Of a stretch of 8,099 bases of DNA, positions 1 through 5,846 are shown piece by piece. Source of the stretch: a bacterium. GTDB taxonomy: Bacteria > Patescibacteria > ABY1 > JAGPKW01. Numbering within the stretch: position 1 is the first letter of the stretch; each line of letters begins with the position of its first letter. Position numbers and translations under genes: made by a program. Under the pieces are notes generated by a model. It saw only the letters and a list, made by a program, of their open reading frames with translations, searched no databases and was not told the DNA's origin. The stretch is taken from positions 1 to 8,099 of the forward strand of contig JAJXYN010000003.1 of NCBI GenBank assembly GCA_021780535.1. The letters run 5' to 3'.

Positions 1-1834
1 TCCAAGTGGAGTTTAGTGTTGAAAGGTCTTTTGAAAATAACTGTCCACTGGAACTCTTGTAAGCATAGGCAGTTGTTGCTGTTGTTACTGCTGCTGCTCT
101 TGTTACTACAATGGTGTAAGTCTGGATAGTCCCATCTTGAGCCGTTACTGTCGCGGTGACGTTGTTTGTTCCAACGACTAGTGAAGTATTTCCGGCTACA
201 ACTACTGTTGCGGTTGAGTCATTTTTTGTTGCTGTTACTGTAACAGTTGTTACGCTATTTGCAACACTTGCTGTATAGCTTATCGTGCCACTTGCGAAAG
301 TTGGACTTATTGTGGCCTCGGCTAAACTAAGAGCTGAAAGTGTTGCATCAGAAGATTTCCAAGATGCATAAACTGTTACATTTGAATTTACTACAGTACT
401 GGTCGTAAAAGAACTTCCGCCAGCATTTATCGCAGTCCACCATCCAATGAATGTATATCCAGTTTTGGTTGGTGCTGTTGGTAGGGTTGCTGTGGTTGTT
501 GCTGGGAATGTGACTACTTGGCTTGTTGGATTTGCTGCTACTGTTGCAGATTGACTGTCGTAGGTTATTGTATAAGTATCAGCTATCCAATTTGCATAGA
601 CGGTAACGTCGCCAGTTACTACCGTTGTTGCATTAAACTGTGTTCCGCCACCATTTAGCGCAGTCCACCATCCGCCGAATGTATATCCGGTTTTGGTTGG
701 TGCTGTTGGTGGAGTAATAGTGGTGTTGTAATTGGTTGTTACTGGGTTTGCAGTACCGGTTCCGCTTTGCAAATTGAAAGTTACCGTGTATGTATTGATA
801 GTCCATTTTGCATAAAGCGTTGTTGTTCCGGTAATCGTGTCGCTTGTGAATGTCCAAGCCGTTACAAAACCTGAATCTTTATACCAGCCGGCGAATGTAT
901 TTCCGGTTTTGGTGGGATCTGTTGGCTTTGTGATTAGTGAGCCACTTGTTACAGCGGGAAGGCTTGCTACTGTTGTTCCACCATTCACATTAAAGTTTAC
1001 GATGTACGTTGTTGGAGCTGTAGCTGTTGGTGTTGCTGAAATTAATGCTCCGGTTGATTTGTTTCCTGTTGTATCAACTGATTTGATTGTAAATGTGTAA
1101 GATGTGCCGTTTGTAAGGCCAGTGATGGCTTTACTTGTGGTACCTTTATTTACAGTGATAGTTGATACTCCATTATCTCCACTAATTTCTACACTTGCAA
1201 AATCAATATCTGATGGTTCTGTCCAGCTTAATGTTACTTGTGTGTCTCCAGCTGTTGCAAGAGTGTTAGTTACATTTGCTGGCGGTGTTGTGTCTGGTAC
1301 TGCTAGCCATTTGGCATAAAGCGTGATATTTGCTGTTACTGTGTCAACAGTAAAGTCCCAAATGTTAGTCAAGCCAACTTCTTTATACCACCCACTAAAA
1401 GTGAAACCACTATTAGTTGGAGCAGTTGGGGCTGAAATTTTTGCACCACTTACTACTCCTGTAGTATCTGAAATGCTACTACCACCGTTGCTATTGAAAG
1501 TAACTGTGTAGGTTGTAGCAGCAACAGCTGTCCATTTTGCATAAAGCGTGATATTTGTTGTTACTGTATCGGTAGAAAAATTCCATGCGTTGGTAAGACT
1601 GGATTCCTTGTACCAGCCCGCGAAAGTGAAGCCACTTTTGGTTGGAGCTGTGGGTATATTGATTGTTGCTCCTGAAGCAAGTCCAGAAAGGCTCGCCACT
1701 GTGCTCCCTCCGTTTGAATTGAAGGTTACCGCATAGGTAGTGGCGGTCGGCGTGGGTGGCCCACTTGGATTTGGGCATCCCATGAAAGAGATTGCCATTA
1801 CCAATGCTACGAAAAACAAGAATACTCGTCTCAT
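1..1834 (-). CDS. Modular surface lipoprotein with five InlB-type repeats, FN3 and cadherin-like domains (3' end missing)
   Basis: I read this frame codon by codon. It is open from ATG 1834-1832 to the window edge (611 residues visible, no stop), so the C-terminus is missing. Residues 1-20 form a lipoprotein signal: basic MRR, a hydrophobic core, then FMGC with Cys20 as the likely lipidated residue; Phe at -3 makes the lipobox atypical. A Pro/Thr linker follows. InlB B-repeat (Listeria-Bacteroides repeat) modules lie at about 33-101, 108-176, 276-344, 348-416 and 420-492, each ending in LYAKW, VYANW or VYASW. Between modules 2 and 3, residues 180-270 look like a fibronectin type III domain (VTLSW, GLTNGTSYTF). 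Residues 494-579 match the cadherin-like beta-sandwich family (LSALSL, ISYTASV, GTIQTYTIVVTR). An Ala/Thr/Val-rich linker then leads into a new, unidentified segment. InlB repeats occur in adhesin-like bacterial surface proteins; a binding or scaffold role is inferred and the ligand is unknown. The gene has its own promoter and a strong Shine-Dalgarno sequence. Confidence 0.9.
   Translation of the reverse strand, partial: MRRVFLFFVALVMAISFMGCPNPSGPPTPTATTYAVTFNSNGGSTVASLSGLASGATINIPTAPTKSGFTFAGWYKESSLTNAWNFSTDTVTTNITLYAKWTAVAATTYTVTFNSNGGSSISDTTGVVSGAKISAPTAPTNSGFTFSGWYKEVGLTNIWDFTVDTVTANITLYAKWLAVPDTTPPANVTNTLATAGDTQVTLSWTEPSDIDFASVEISGDNGVSTITVNKGTTSKAITGLTNGTSYTFTIKSVDTTGNKSTGALISATPTATAPTTYIVNFNVNGGTTVASLPAVTSGSLITKPTDPTKTGNTFAGWYKDSGFVTAWTFTSDTITGTTTLYAKWTINTYTVTFNLQSGTGTANPVTTNYNTTITPPTAPTKTGYTFGGWWTALNGGGTQFNATTVVTGDVTVYANWIADTYTITYDSQSATVAANPTSQVVTFPATTTATLPTAPTKTGYTFIGWWTAINAGGSSFTTSTVVNSNVTVYASWKSSDATLSALSLAEATISPTFASGTISYTASVANSVTTVTVTATKNDSTATVVVAGNTSLVVGTNNVTATVTAQDGTIQTYTIVVTRAAAVTTATTAYAYKSSSGQLFSKDLSTLNSTW
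359..1009 (-). repeat. InlB-type repeat modules 3, 4 and 5
   Basis: Module 3 (803-1009) resembles modules 1 and 2, with AGWYKDS and TLYAKW. Modules 4 (587-793) and 5 (359-577) form a second subtype with TKTGYTF.GWWTA.N.GG, TVV and VTVYA.W. The spacing between the closing Trp codons is 216 and 228 bases. The linkers between these modules are only three residues long, so the three probably stack as a rigid rod. Confidence 0.85.
1307..1738 (-). repeat. InlB-type repeat modules 1 and 2 (tandem, 225-base period)
   Basis: Two consecutive modules lie at 1532-1738 and 1307-1513. They share the frame of a VTFNSNGGS strand, PTAPT.SGFTF.GWYKE, a W.F..DTVT segment and ITLYAKW. Similarity also holds at DNA level: the block containing cataaagcgtgatatttg occurs at about 1540 and again 225 bases lower. 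This suggests a recent duplication or gene conversion rather than ancient divergence. Confidence 0.85.
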
Positions 1835-1839
1835 GTCAT

Positions 1840-1845
1840 CCTCCT
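1840..1845 (-). promoter_or_regulatory. Shine-Dalgarno site of the InlB-repeat lipoprotein
   Basis: AGGAGG on the minus strand ends 5 bases before ATG 1834. It fixes the start codon, and its strength contrasts with the absence of any such site before the three plus-strand genes. Confidence 0.85.
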
Positions 1846-1863
1846 GTGGATGGGTTTAAACTA

Positions 1864-1892
1864 ATTAAAACATAAATAGCTTGCTATGTAAA
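1864..1892 (-). promoter_or_regulatory. Candidate sigma-70-type promoter of the InlB-repeat lipoprotein
   Basis: On the minus strand, TTTACA (1892-1887), a 17-base spacer and TTTAAT (1869-1864) sit about 30 bases upstream of the start codon and just downstream of the terminator of the preceding gene. The -10 element lies in a 15-base block (1862-1876, plus-strand taattaaaacataaa) that recurs exactly at 2859-2873 before the other lipoprotein gene. The duplication and equal geometry raise confidence; the call is by eye only. Confidence 0.55.
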
Positions 1893-1902
1893 GTTTTTAA
1901 AT

Positions 1903-1959
1903 TAAAAAAATAGGCAGAATTAGTACGTGTCGCAGGTCTGCAACACGTACTAATTCTGC
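1903..1959 (-). terminator. Intrinsic terminator of the 285-residue lipoprotein gene
   Basis: A perfect 17-bp stem (1914-1930 with 1943-1959) has a 12-base loop whose GCAG/CTGC halves can extend the stem further. It starts 8 bases after the stop codon at 1968. In the minus-strand direction the stem is followed by CCTA and seven T residues (1910-1904), a classic Rho-independent signal. No T-run follows it in the plus direction, so it acts for the minus strand only. It insulates the downstream lipoprotein gene, which then has its own promoter. Confidence 0.88.
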
Positions 1960-1967
1960 TGTTTACT

Positions 1968-2825
1968 TTAGAAAAGTGTTTTTCCTCTTGTCTTAATATC
2001 TTCTGTTTCTGAAATTCCAAAATACATAATGCCGTTTATAATTCTTGGTGCTACGATGTTTTGGTTTAAAATATTTGTGTTCATTATGATTTTGTTTCCA
2101 CTATTATCATAATAAACAAGACCGATACCATCCTCTATTTCGTATATATTTCCTGTAATTTCGTCAGGTATCATAATTTTTTCAATTATTACATCAAGAT
2201 AAGTTTGTTCTCTCCCTGTTCTAGCATTTATTCTTGTTGGCTTTCTATCAGCACCAACATAAATAACTGGGTATTCTGGGTTGTTAAACAAGAGATGAAC
2301 ATCTGTTGCATATGAAGGAATGACGATGTTACTATTCCATCTTTCTTCTTTTTCGGTTGCGTTATTTACCGCCCAAATATTTCCGGATTGATCTAGAAAA
2401 TAGATGAAGTGGTTTTTGCGCCATATGTCTTTTTGATTATAAGACCATCCCCACCAATCTAGAAATATTTGCTTTGTTCCTATTGGGAATTTAAAATTTT
2501 TGAAATATGACTCAGAAGAAACCTGATGTAATGTGTCTTCATAGGATCTTATAAGATCACCAGTTTCTTTTGCCCAATAAGCTCTATTTGTTAAACTTGT
2601 TGGATCTATTGTTATGATTTTATTTTCACCACGAACGGATACATTTGATATCAGAACTGGGGAAGAATTTTGCCCCCCGAGTTCTATTTTGTAGAACTTG
2701 ATCCAGTCTTCGGGATGGGATTCTTGTACGAAAATAATCCCAGGCCCTCCCATTGAAACGCAACTTGTGAGAGGGAAGGTGGTCAATATTATCAAAATGA
2801 CCAAACCTACCACATTTCTCCGCAT
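1968..2825 (-). CDS. Lipoprotein of unknown family, 285 residues
   Basis: The start ATG at 2825-2823 is supported by GGAGG 6 bases upstream; the gene ends with TAA at 1968-1970. Residues 1-22 form a textbook lipoprotein signal: MRR, a hydrophobic stretch rich in Val, Ile and Leu, then the lipobox LTSC with Cys22 as the lipidated residue. The mature protein is exported and membrane anchored. I recognise no family. The body is rich in aromatic residues and short alternating strand-like segments, for example FLDWWGWSYNQ, HFIYFLDQSGNIWAVNN, YPVIYVGADRKPTRINARTG and GIGLVYYDNSGNKIIMNT. The last three resemble beta-propeller (PQQ-like or WD-like) blades in which a strand is followed by D.SGN.; a propeller fold is a guess. 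It has no membrane segment beyond the signal. It is transcribed alone, since it has its own promoter-like sequence and a strong terminator. The promoter block is shared with the adjacent InlB-repeat lipoprotein, so the two may be coexpressed. No function is proposed. Confidence 0.85.
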   Translation of the reverse strand: MRRNVVGLVILIILTTFPLTSCVSMGGPGIIFVQESHPEDWIKFYKIELGGQNSSPVLISNVSVRGENKIITIDPTSLTNRAYWAKETGDLIRSYEDTLHQVSSESYFKNFKFPIGTKQIFLDWWGWSYNQKDIWRKNHFIYFLDQSGNIWAVNNATEKEERWNSNIVIPSYATDVHLLFNNPEYPVIYVGADRKPTRINARTGREQTYLDVIIEKIMIPDEITGNIYEIEDGIGLVYYDNSGNKIIMNTNILNQNIVAPRIINGIMYFGISETEDIKTRGKTLF

Positions 2826-2831
2826 AAATTT

Positions 2832-2836
2832 CCTCC
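2832..2836 (-). promoter_or_regulatory. Shine-Dalgarno site of the 285-residue lipoprotein
   Basis: GGAGG on the minus strand lies 6 bases before ATG 2825. It decides this start over an out-of-frame upstream ATG near 2889, which has no such site. Confidence 0.8.
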
Positions 2837-2860
2837 AAAATAAGATGGATTTGTATGTTA

Positions 2861-2889
2861 ATTAAAACATAAAACCTATAAAAAAGCAA
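2861..2889 (-). promoter_or_regulatory. Candidate promoter of the 285-residue lipoprotein gene
   Basis: On the minus strand, TTGCTT (2889-2884), a 17-base spacer and TTTAAT (2866-2861) stand about 35 bases before the start codon. The -10 and the bases before it are identical to those in front of the InlB-repeat gene (15 bases, 2859-2873), and the two candidate -35 elements fall at the same offset. This points to a common promoter type or a shared regulator site. Confidence 0.5.
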
Positions 2890-3050
2890 TAAATATTAAA
2901 CTAAAAACTTTATACACAAGTAAAATAATATTTTATGTAAGAGTTTTTTTTAATTTTTTAATATGTAATTAATAGAAAAATTAACGATGTATAAATAGAG
3001 AAAAGTTAAAATATAAAAAGATAGAAAAGTTAAAAAGTAATTTATCTTTT
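2890..3050. other. A+T-rich divergent intergenic region before comM
   Basis: This is the non-coding gap between the leftward lipoprotein gene and rightward comM. It holds long T and A runs, and a 13-base direct repeat agaaaagttaaaa at 2999-3011 and 3023-3035 (24-base spacing, close to two helical turns) just before the comM start. TATAAA at 2990-2995 could be a -10 element for comM, but I see no convincing -35 partner. No Shine-Dalgarno sequence precedes ATG 3051. No small gene or RNA is apparent. Confidence 0.5.
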
Positions 3051-4580
3051 ATGATTTCAAAAATATATTCTTGTGTTGTTATTGGTCTTAATTCTAGATT
3101 GGTTGAAATTGAATCTGATATTGATTTTGGTTTCCAAAAGATTTCTATTGTTGGGCTTCCTGATGTTTCTGTTAATGAATCTAAAGATAGAATATCTTCT
3201 GCTTTAAAAAATTCTGGTTTTGATCTGCCACGTAATAAAATTACTATAAATCTCGCACCTGCTAATATTCATAAAGCAGGCACTCTTTATGATCTCCCAA
3301 TTGCTTTATCTATATTGCTTGCTAATGGTCAACTTAAAAAAAGTTCTTTTGATTTTTCTAAATCATTATTTGTTGGTGAATTATCATTGAATGGAGATTT
3401 GAGAAAAATTAATGGTATTTTGTCTTGTGCTATTTTTGCTAAAGAAAATGGATATGAAAATTTATTTATTCCAGAGGATAATGCAAAAGAAGCAGCTTTG
3501 GTTGATGGAATTAATATTTACCCAGTTTTTAATTTGAAACAATTAATTGATCATTTATTGAACAAGTTAAATATAGAGTCTTTTGAATTTGATAAATATT
3601 CTTATTTTAATTCTATAGATTTTATAGATGATAGTTTTAATTTTAAATATATTAAAGGTCAAAATCATGCAAAACGTGCTCTTGAGATTGCTGCTGCGGG
3701 TGCTCATAATATATTGTTTTATGGCCCACCTGGTTCTGGAAAAACTATGCTTGCTAGATCTATTGTTACTATATTACCAAAAATGTCAGAAGAAGAGATA
3801 TTGGAAGTTAGTAGGATACATAGTGTCGCCGGTTTATTAACCGAAAAACAACCAATTATAATTAAAAGACCATTTCGATCTCCTCATCATTCTGGATCTT
3901 GTGCTTCTATTGTTGGCGGAGGAAGTAATCCAAAACCCGGAGAAATAAGTCTTGCTCATAGAGGTGTTTTATTTTTAGATGAATTTCCAGAATTTTCTAA
4001 AATTGTTTTAGAATCTTTAAGACAACCGCTTGAAGATGGTTTTGTTACTATTTCTAGAGCTGTGCGTACTATTGAATTCCCAGCTCGTTTTATTTTGGTT
4101 GCAAGTGCTAACCCTTGTTCTTGTGGTTTTTTTGGTGATAGTGAAAAAAAGTGTTCATGTAGTCAATTACAAATTTTGAAATACAAAAATAAAATTTCTG
4201 GTCCTATTGCAGATAGGATTGATATGCATGTTGAAGTTCCTAGAATTAAATTTGATGAATTGTCAGACAATAATTTGTCAGAAGATTCTGTATCTGTAAA
4301 AAATAGAGTGGAGGTTGTTGTTGATATTCAAAAAAATAGATTTAAAAATTCTGGCATTGTTAATAATTCTGAAATGAAAAGTAAACATATTAAAGAATTT
4401 TGTAAATTAGACGATCAATCTTTAGAAATATTAAAGAGTGCTGTTGTAGGATTAAGTTTGTCTGGCAGAGCTTATAATAAAATTATAAAACTTGCTAGAA
4501 CTATTGCCGATCTTGATGGTATTGAAGATATAAAAATGAATCATGTAGCAGAGGCATTACAATACAGGAGGAGGGAATAG
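3051..4580 (+). CDS. comM: ComM/YifB-type AAA+ ATPase (magnesium chelatase-like branch-migration helicase)
   Basis: The 509 residues match the usual length of the ComM/YifB family end to end. The N-terminal ChlI-like domain (about 20-140) has VGLPD, SALKNSGFDLP, ITINLAPA and the TLYDLPIAL signature. The AAA+ core has Walker A GPPGSGKT at 225-232 (Lys231, Thr232), the family block RPFRSPHHSGS followed by VGGGSNPKPGEISLAHRG, and Walker B VLFLDEF with Asp310 and Glu311. ASANPCSCGFFGD and the following KKCSCS are the Cys-rich segment typical of the family. The C-terminal domain ends with LSGRAYNKIIKLARTIADL and the usual basic tail YRRRE. ComM is a hexameric helicase that extends the heteroduplex by branch migration of RecA-made recombination intermediates during natural transformation; this is known for the family, not shown here. 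dprA follows after 117 bases on the same strand, which supports a competence context. There is no visible Shine-Dalgarno sequence; the start was chosen because the MISKIYSCVVIGL opening aligns with the family N-terminus. Confidence 0.95.
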   Translation: MISKIYSCVVIGLNSRLVEIESDIDFGFQKISIVGLPDVSVNESKDRISSALKNSGFDLPRNKITINLAPANIHKAGTLYDLPIALSILLANGQLKKSSFDFSKSLFVGELSLNGDLRKINGILSCAIFAKENGYENLFIPEDNAKEAALVDGINIYPVFNLKQLIDHLLNKLNIESFEFDKYSYFNSIDFIDDSFNFKYIKGQNHAKRALEIAAAGAHNILFYGPPGSGKTMLARSIVTILPKMSEEEILEVSRIHSVAGLLTEKQPIIIKRPFRSPHHSGSCASIVGGGSNPKPGEISLAHRGVLFLDEFPEFSKIVLESLRQPLEDGFVTISRAVRTIEFPARFILVASANPCSCGFFGDSEKKCSCSQLQILKYKNKISGPIADRIDMHVEVPRIKFDELSDNNLSEDSVSVKNRVEVVVDIQKNRFKNSGIVNNSEMKSKHIKEFCKLDDQSLEILKSAVVGLSLSGRAYNKIIKLARTIADLDGIEDIKMNHVAEALQYRRRE

Positions 4581-4594
4581 GCTATTTTGCTATA

Positions 4595-4687
4595 TGAATT
4601 AATAATAATGTTTTCTTTTCATAGTGTTCCGCTTAATTGATGTATTGAATGAGCTCACAAATGAACGAAAACATTATTATTAATTTA
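4595..4687. repeat. Long inverted repeat filling the comM-dprA gap
   Basis: A 19-base left arm (4597-4615, ending taataatgttttc) pairs perfectly with 4667-4685. Allowing one G-T pair extends it outward to 4594-4688. Inward, after a small asymmetric bulge, TTCAT at 4618-4622 pairs with ATGAA at 4661-4665. The remaining loop is 38 bases and contains the palindrome TGAGCTCA. No T-run follows the hairpin on either strand, so it is not a standard terminator. Its 3' arm ends only 12 bases before the dprA start. It could be a miniature inverted-repeat element, an RNA processing or stabilising hairpin, or a regulator of dprA translation; the sequence does not decide. Confidence 0.75.
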
Positions 4688-4697
4688 TGAGTGCAAT

Positions 4698-5846
4698 ATG
4701 AACAAATATTTGTTTTTCTTTTCTTCTATTAATAAAATTGGAATTAAAACTATCTTGAAATTGATTGATTTTTTTGGTTCTTTGGAAAATGCTTTTGATT
4801 CATCAATGGCTGATTTAAAAGAATTTGGTTTTAGTAATTCTATTATTGAAGATATTTTTAATAAGAAGAAAAATTTTAATTTTGATAATGAGTGCTTGAA
4901 ATATAAAAAATTAAACATTGATTTTTGTTCTTATTTTGAGGATAGTTATCCTGCTATTTTGAAAAAAATTCCTGATCCACCTATTATTATTTTTTATAAA
5001 GGTAATCTTTCTAATAATTTAGATAAGACTATTGGAGTTGTTGGTGCTAGAAATTGTAGTGATTATGGTGTTTCTGTTGCTAGAGATTTTTGTGAATATT
5101 TTATTAATAATGATATTATTCCAGTTTCTGGTGGAGCTATTGGTATTGATTCCATTTCTCACGAAGTAGCAATTTCTAAAAATTATCCAACTATTTCTGT
5201 TATGGGAACTGGTCTTGATATTGTTTATCCTGCTAGAAACAAAAAATTATTTCAAGATATTATTGATAATAATGGTGCTATAGTTTCAGAATTTCCTATA
5301 GGTGCAAACGGTTTGCCGCAAAATTTTATAATGAGAAATCGTATTATAGCTGGATTGTCTGCTGGTGTTTTTATTGTTGAAGCTGGTATAAAATCAGGTA
5401 CCATGACTACGGCTGAGTTTGCTATTGATCAAAATAAAAATGTTTTTGTTGTCCCTGGAAGTATTTATAGTTCTTTTTCTGAAGGAACTAATTATTTAAT
5501 TAAAAATGGAGCAATCTTTATTACTAATCCAAGAGAGATTGAAGATATGGTGTGGCCCACCTTCACTAAGGCTACGGCGGGTGAAAGTGTAGGTGTAAGG
5601 CGCGCCTTATACCTACAGAATAACAATGAGATTAAAATTAAAAAACCAGTGGACGTTTCTTGGATGAATGAAGATGAAAAAAATATTTTTGATTTGATTT
5701 CGTATAAATCTATTAATATAGAAAATATTGTTTTGAAGAGTAATTTATCTATTCAAAAAATAAATTCTATTTTAATTATTCTTGAAATTAAAGGAGTGAT
5801 AATTAATTTAGGAGGAATGAACTATAAAAGAATAGAAAAAAACTAA
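4698..5846 (+). CDS. dprA: DprA/Smf DNA-processing protein, RecA loader, carrying an in-frame palindromic insert
   Basis: The protein has 382 residues with the full DprA domain order. The N-terminal part (1-60) has helix-hairpin-helix/SAM-like helices (INKIGIKTILKLIDFFGSLE). The Rossmann-like core has VVGARN at 114-119, the SGGAIGID nucleotide-binding motif at 144-151, MGTGLD at 169-174, SEFPIG, NRIIAGLS at 214-221, GTMTTAEFA and VPGSI. A winged-helix domain fills 322-382 (NEDEKNIFDLI, INSILIILEIKGVI). DprA binds incoming single-stranded DNA in the cytoplasm and loads RecA on it during transformation; this is family knowledge. The odd part is residues 286-307, a G+C-rich insert in the linker between core and winged helix (see its own entry). 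ATG 4698 is chosen because an ATG at 4687 is out of frame and closes after four codons. No Shine-Dalgarno sequence is seen. comM lies upstream and topA downstream on the same strand. Confidence 0.95.
   Translation: MNKYLFFFSSINKIGIKTILKLIDFFGSLENAFDSSMADLKEFGFSNSIIEDIFNKKKNFNFDNECLKYKKLNIDFCSYFEDSYPAILKKIPDPPIIIFYKGNLSNNLDKTIGVVGARNCSDYGVSVARDFCEYFINNDIIPVSGGAIGIDSISHEVAISKNYPTISVMGTGLDIVYPARNKKLFQDIIDNNGAIVSEFPIGANGLPQNFIMRNRIIAGLSAGVFIVEAGIKSGTMTTAEFAIDQNKNVFVVPGSIYSSFSEGTNYLIKNGAIFITNPREIEDMVWPTFTKATAGESVGVRRALYLQNNNEIKIKKPVDVSWMNEDEKNIFDLISYKSINIENIVLKSNLSIQKINSILIILEIKGVIINLGGMNYKRIEKN
5553..5617 (+). repeat. In-frame palindromic repeat insert inside dprA (two hairpins, about 22 codons)
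   Basis: This stretch has 36 G+C in 65 bases (55%), inside a gene that is near 23-27% G+C. It contains two adjacent inverted repeats. The first is CACCTTCAC at 5558-5566 with GTGAAAGTG at 5581-5589 (one mismatch). The second is 5588-5617, a 30-base palindrome with one G-T pair around the core GGCGCGCC. It is read through in frame as WPTFTKATAGES followed by VGVRRALYLQ, between two conserved DprA domains where a linker tolerates added sequence. Ends are approximate. From memory, similar peptides recur in unrelated Parcubacteria proteins; I could not check this. It may be a mobile protein-coding repeat comparable in concept to the Rickettsia palindromic elements. Confidence 0.75.

Noticed and set aside
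70..110. Simple-sequence run of gttgttgctgtt type
   Set aside because: It encodes an Ala/Thr/Val-rich linker after the cadherin-like domain; units are irregular, so a phase-variable tract is not supported.
837..1736. Several medium plus-strand open frames opposite the InlB-repeat gene
   Set aside because: They are antisense to a continuously open 611-codon frame with clear domains. Their similarity to one another just mirrors the repeats, and they have no ribosome-binding sites.
359..1738. Regular repeats that could suggest a CRISPR array
   Set aside because: The period is 216-228 bases, the units are coding throughout and correspond to protein domains.
633..1778. Shorter minus-strand frames within 633-857 and 1491-1778
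   Set aside because: They are out of frame with the real gene, give Asn/His/Gln-rich low-quality peptides and overlap InlB modules.
2626..2889. Minus-strand frame starting upstream of the 285-residue lipoprotein
   Set aside because: It is out of frame with the lipoprotein, has no Shine-Dalgarno site and starts inside the promoter-like block.
3628..3840. Alternative plus-strand frame inside comM and minus-strand frame 4685-4918 inside dprA
   Set aside because: Both overlap conserved motifs of the real genes in another frame and have no independent support.
4597..4685. Reading the comM-dprA hairpin as an intrinsic terminator
   Set aside because: No T-run follows the stem in either direction.
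4687..4701. Earlier ATG for dprA
   Set aside because: ATG 4687 is out of frame and hits a stop after four codons; ATG 4698 fits the family N-terminus.
5553..5617. Treating the dprA insert as a frameshift or assembly error
   Set aside because: The frame is kept on both sides, and the conserved core and winged helix are both intact, so an insertion is the simpler reading.
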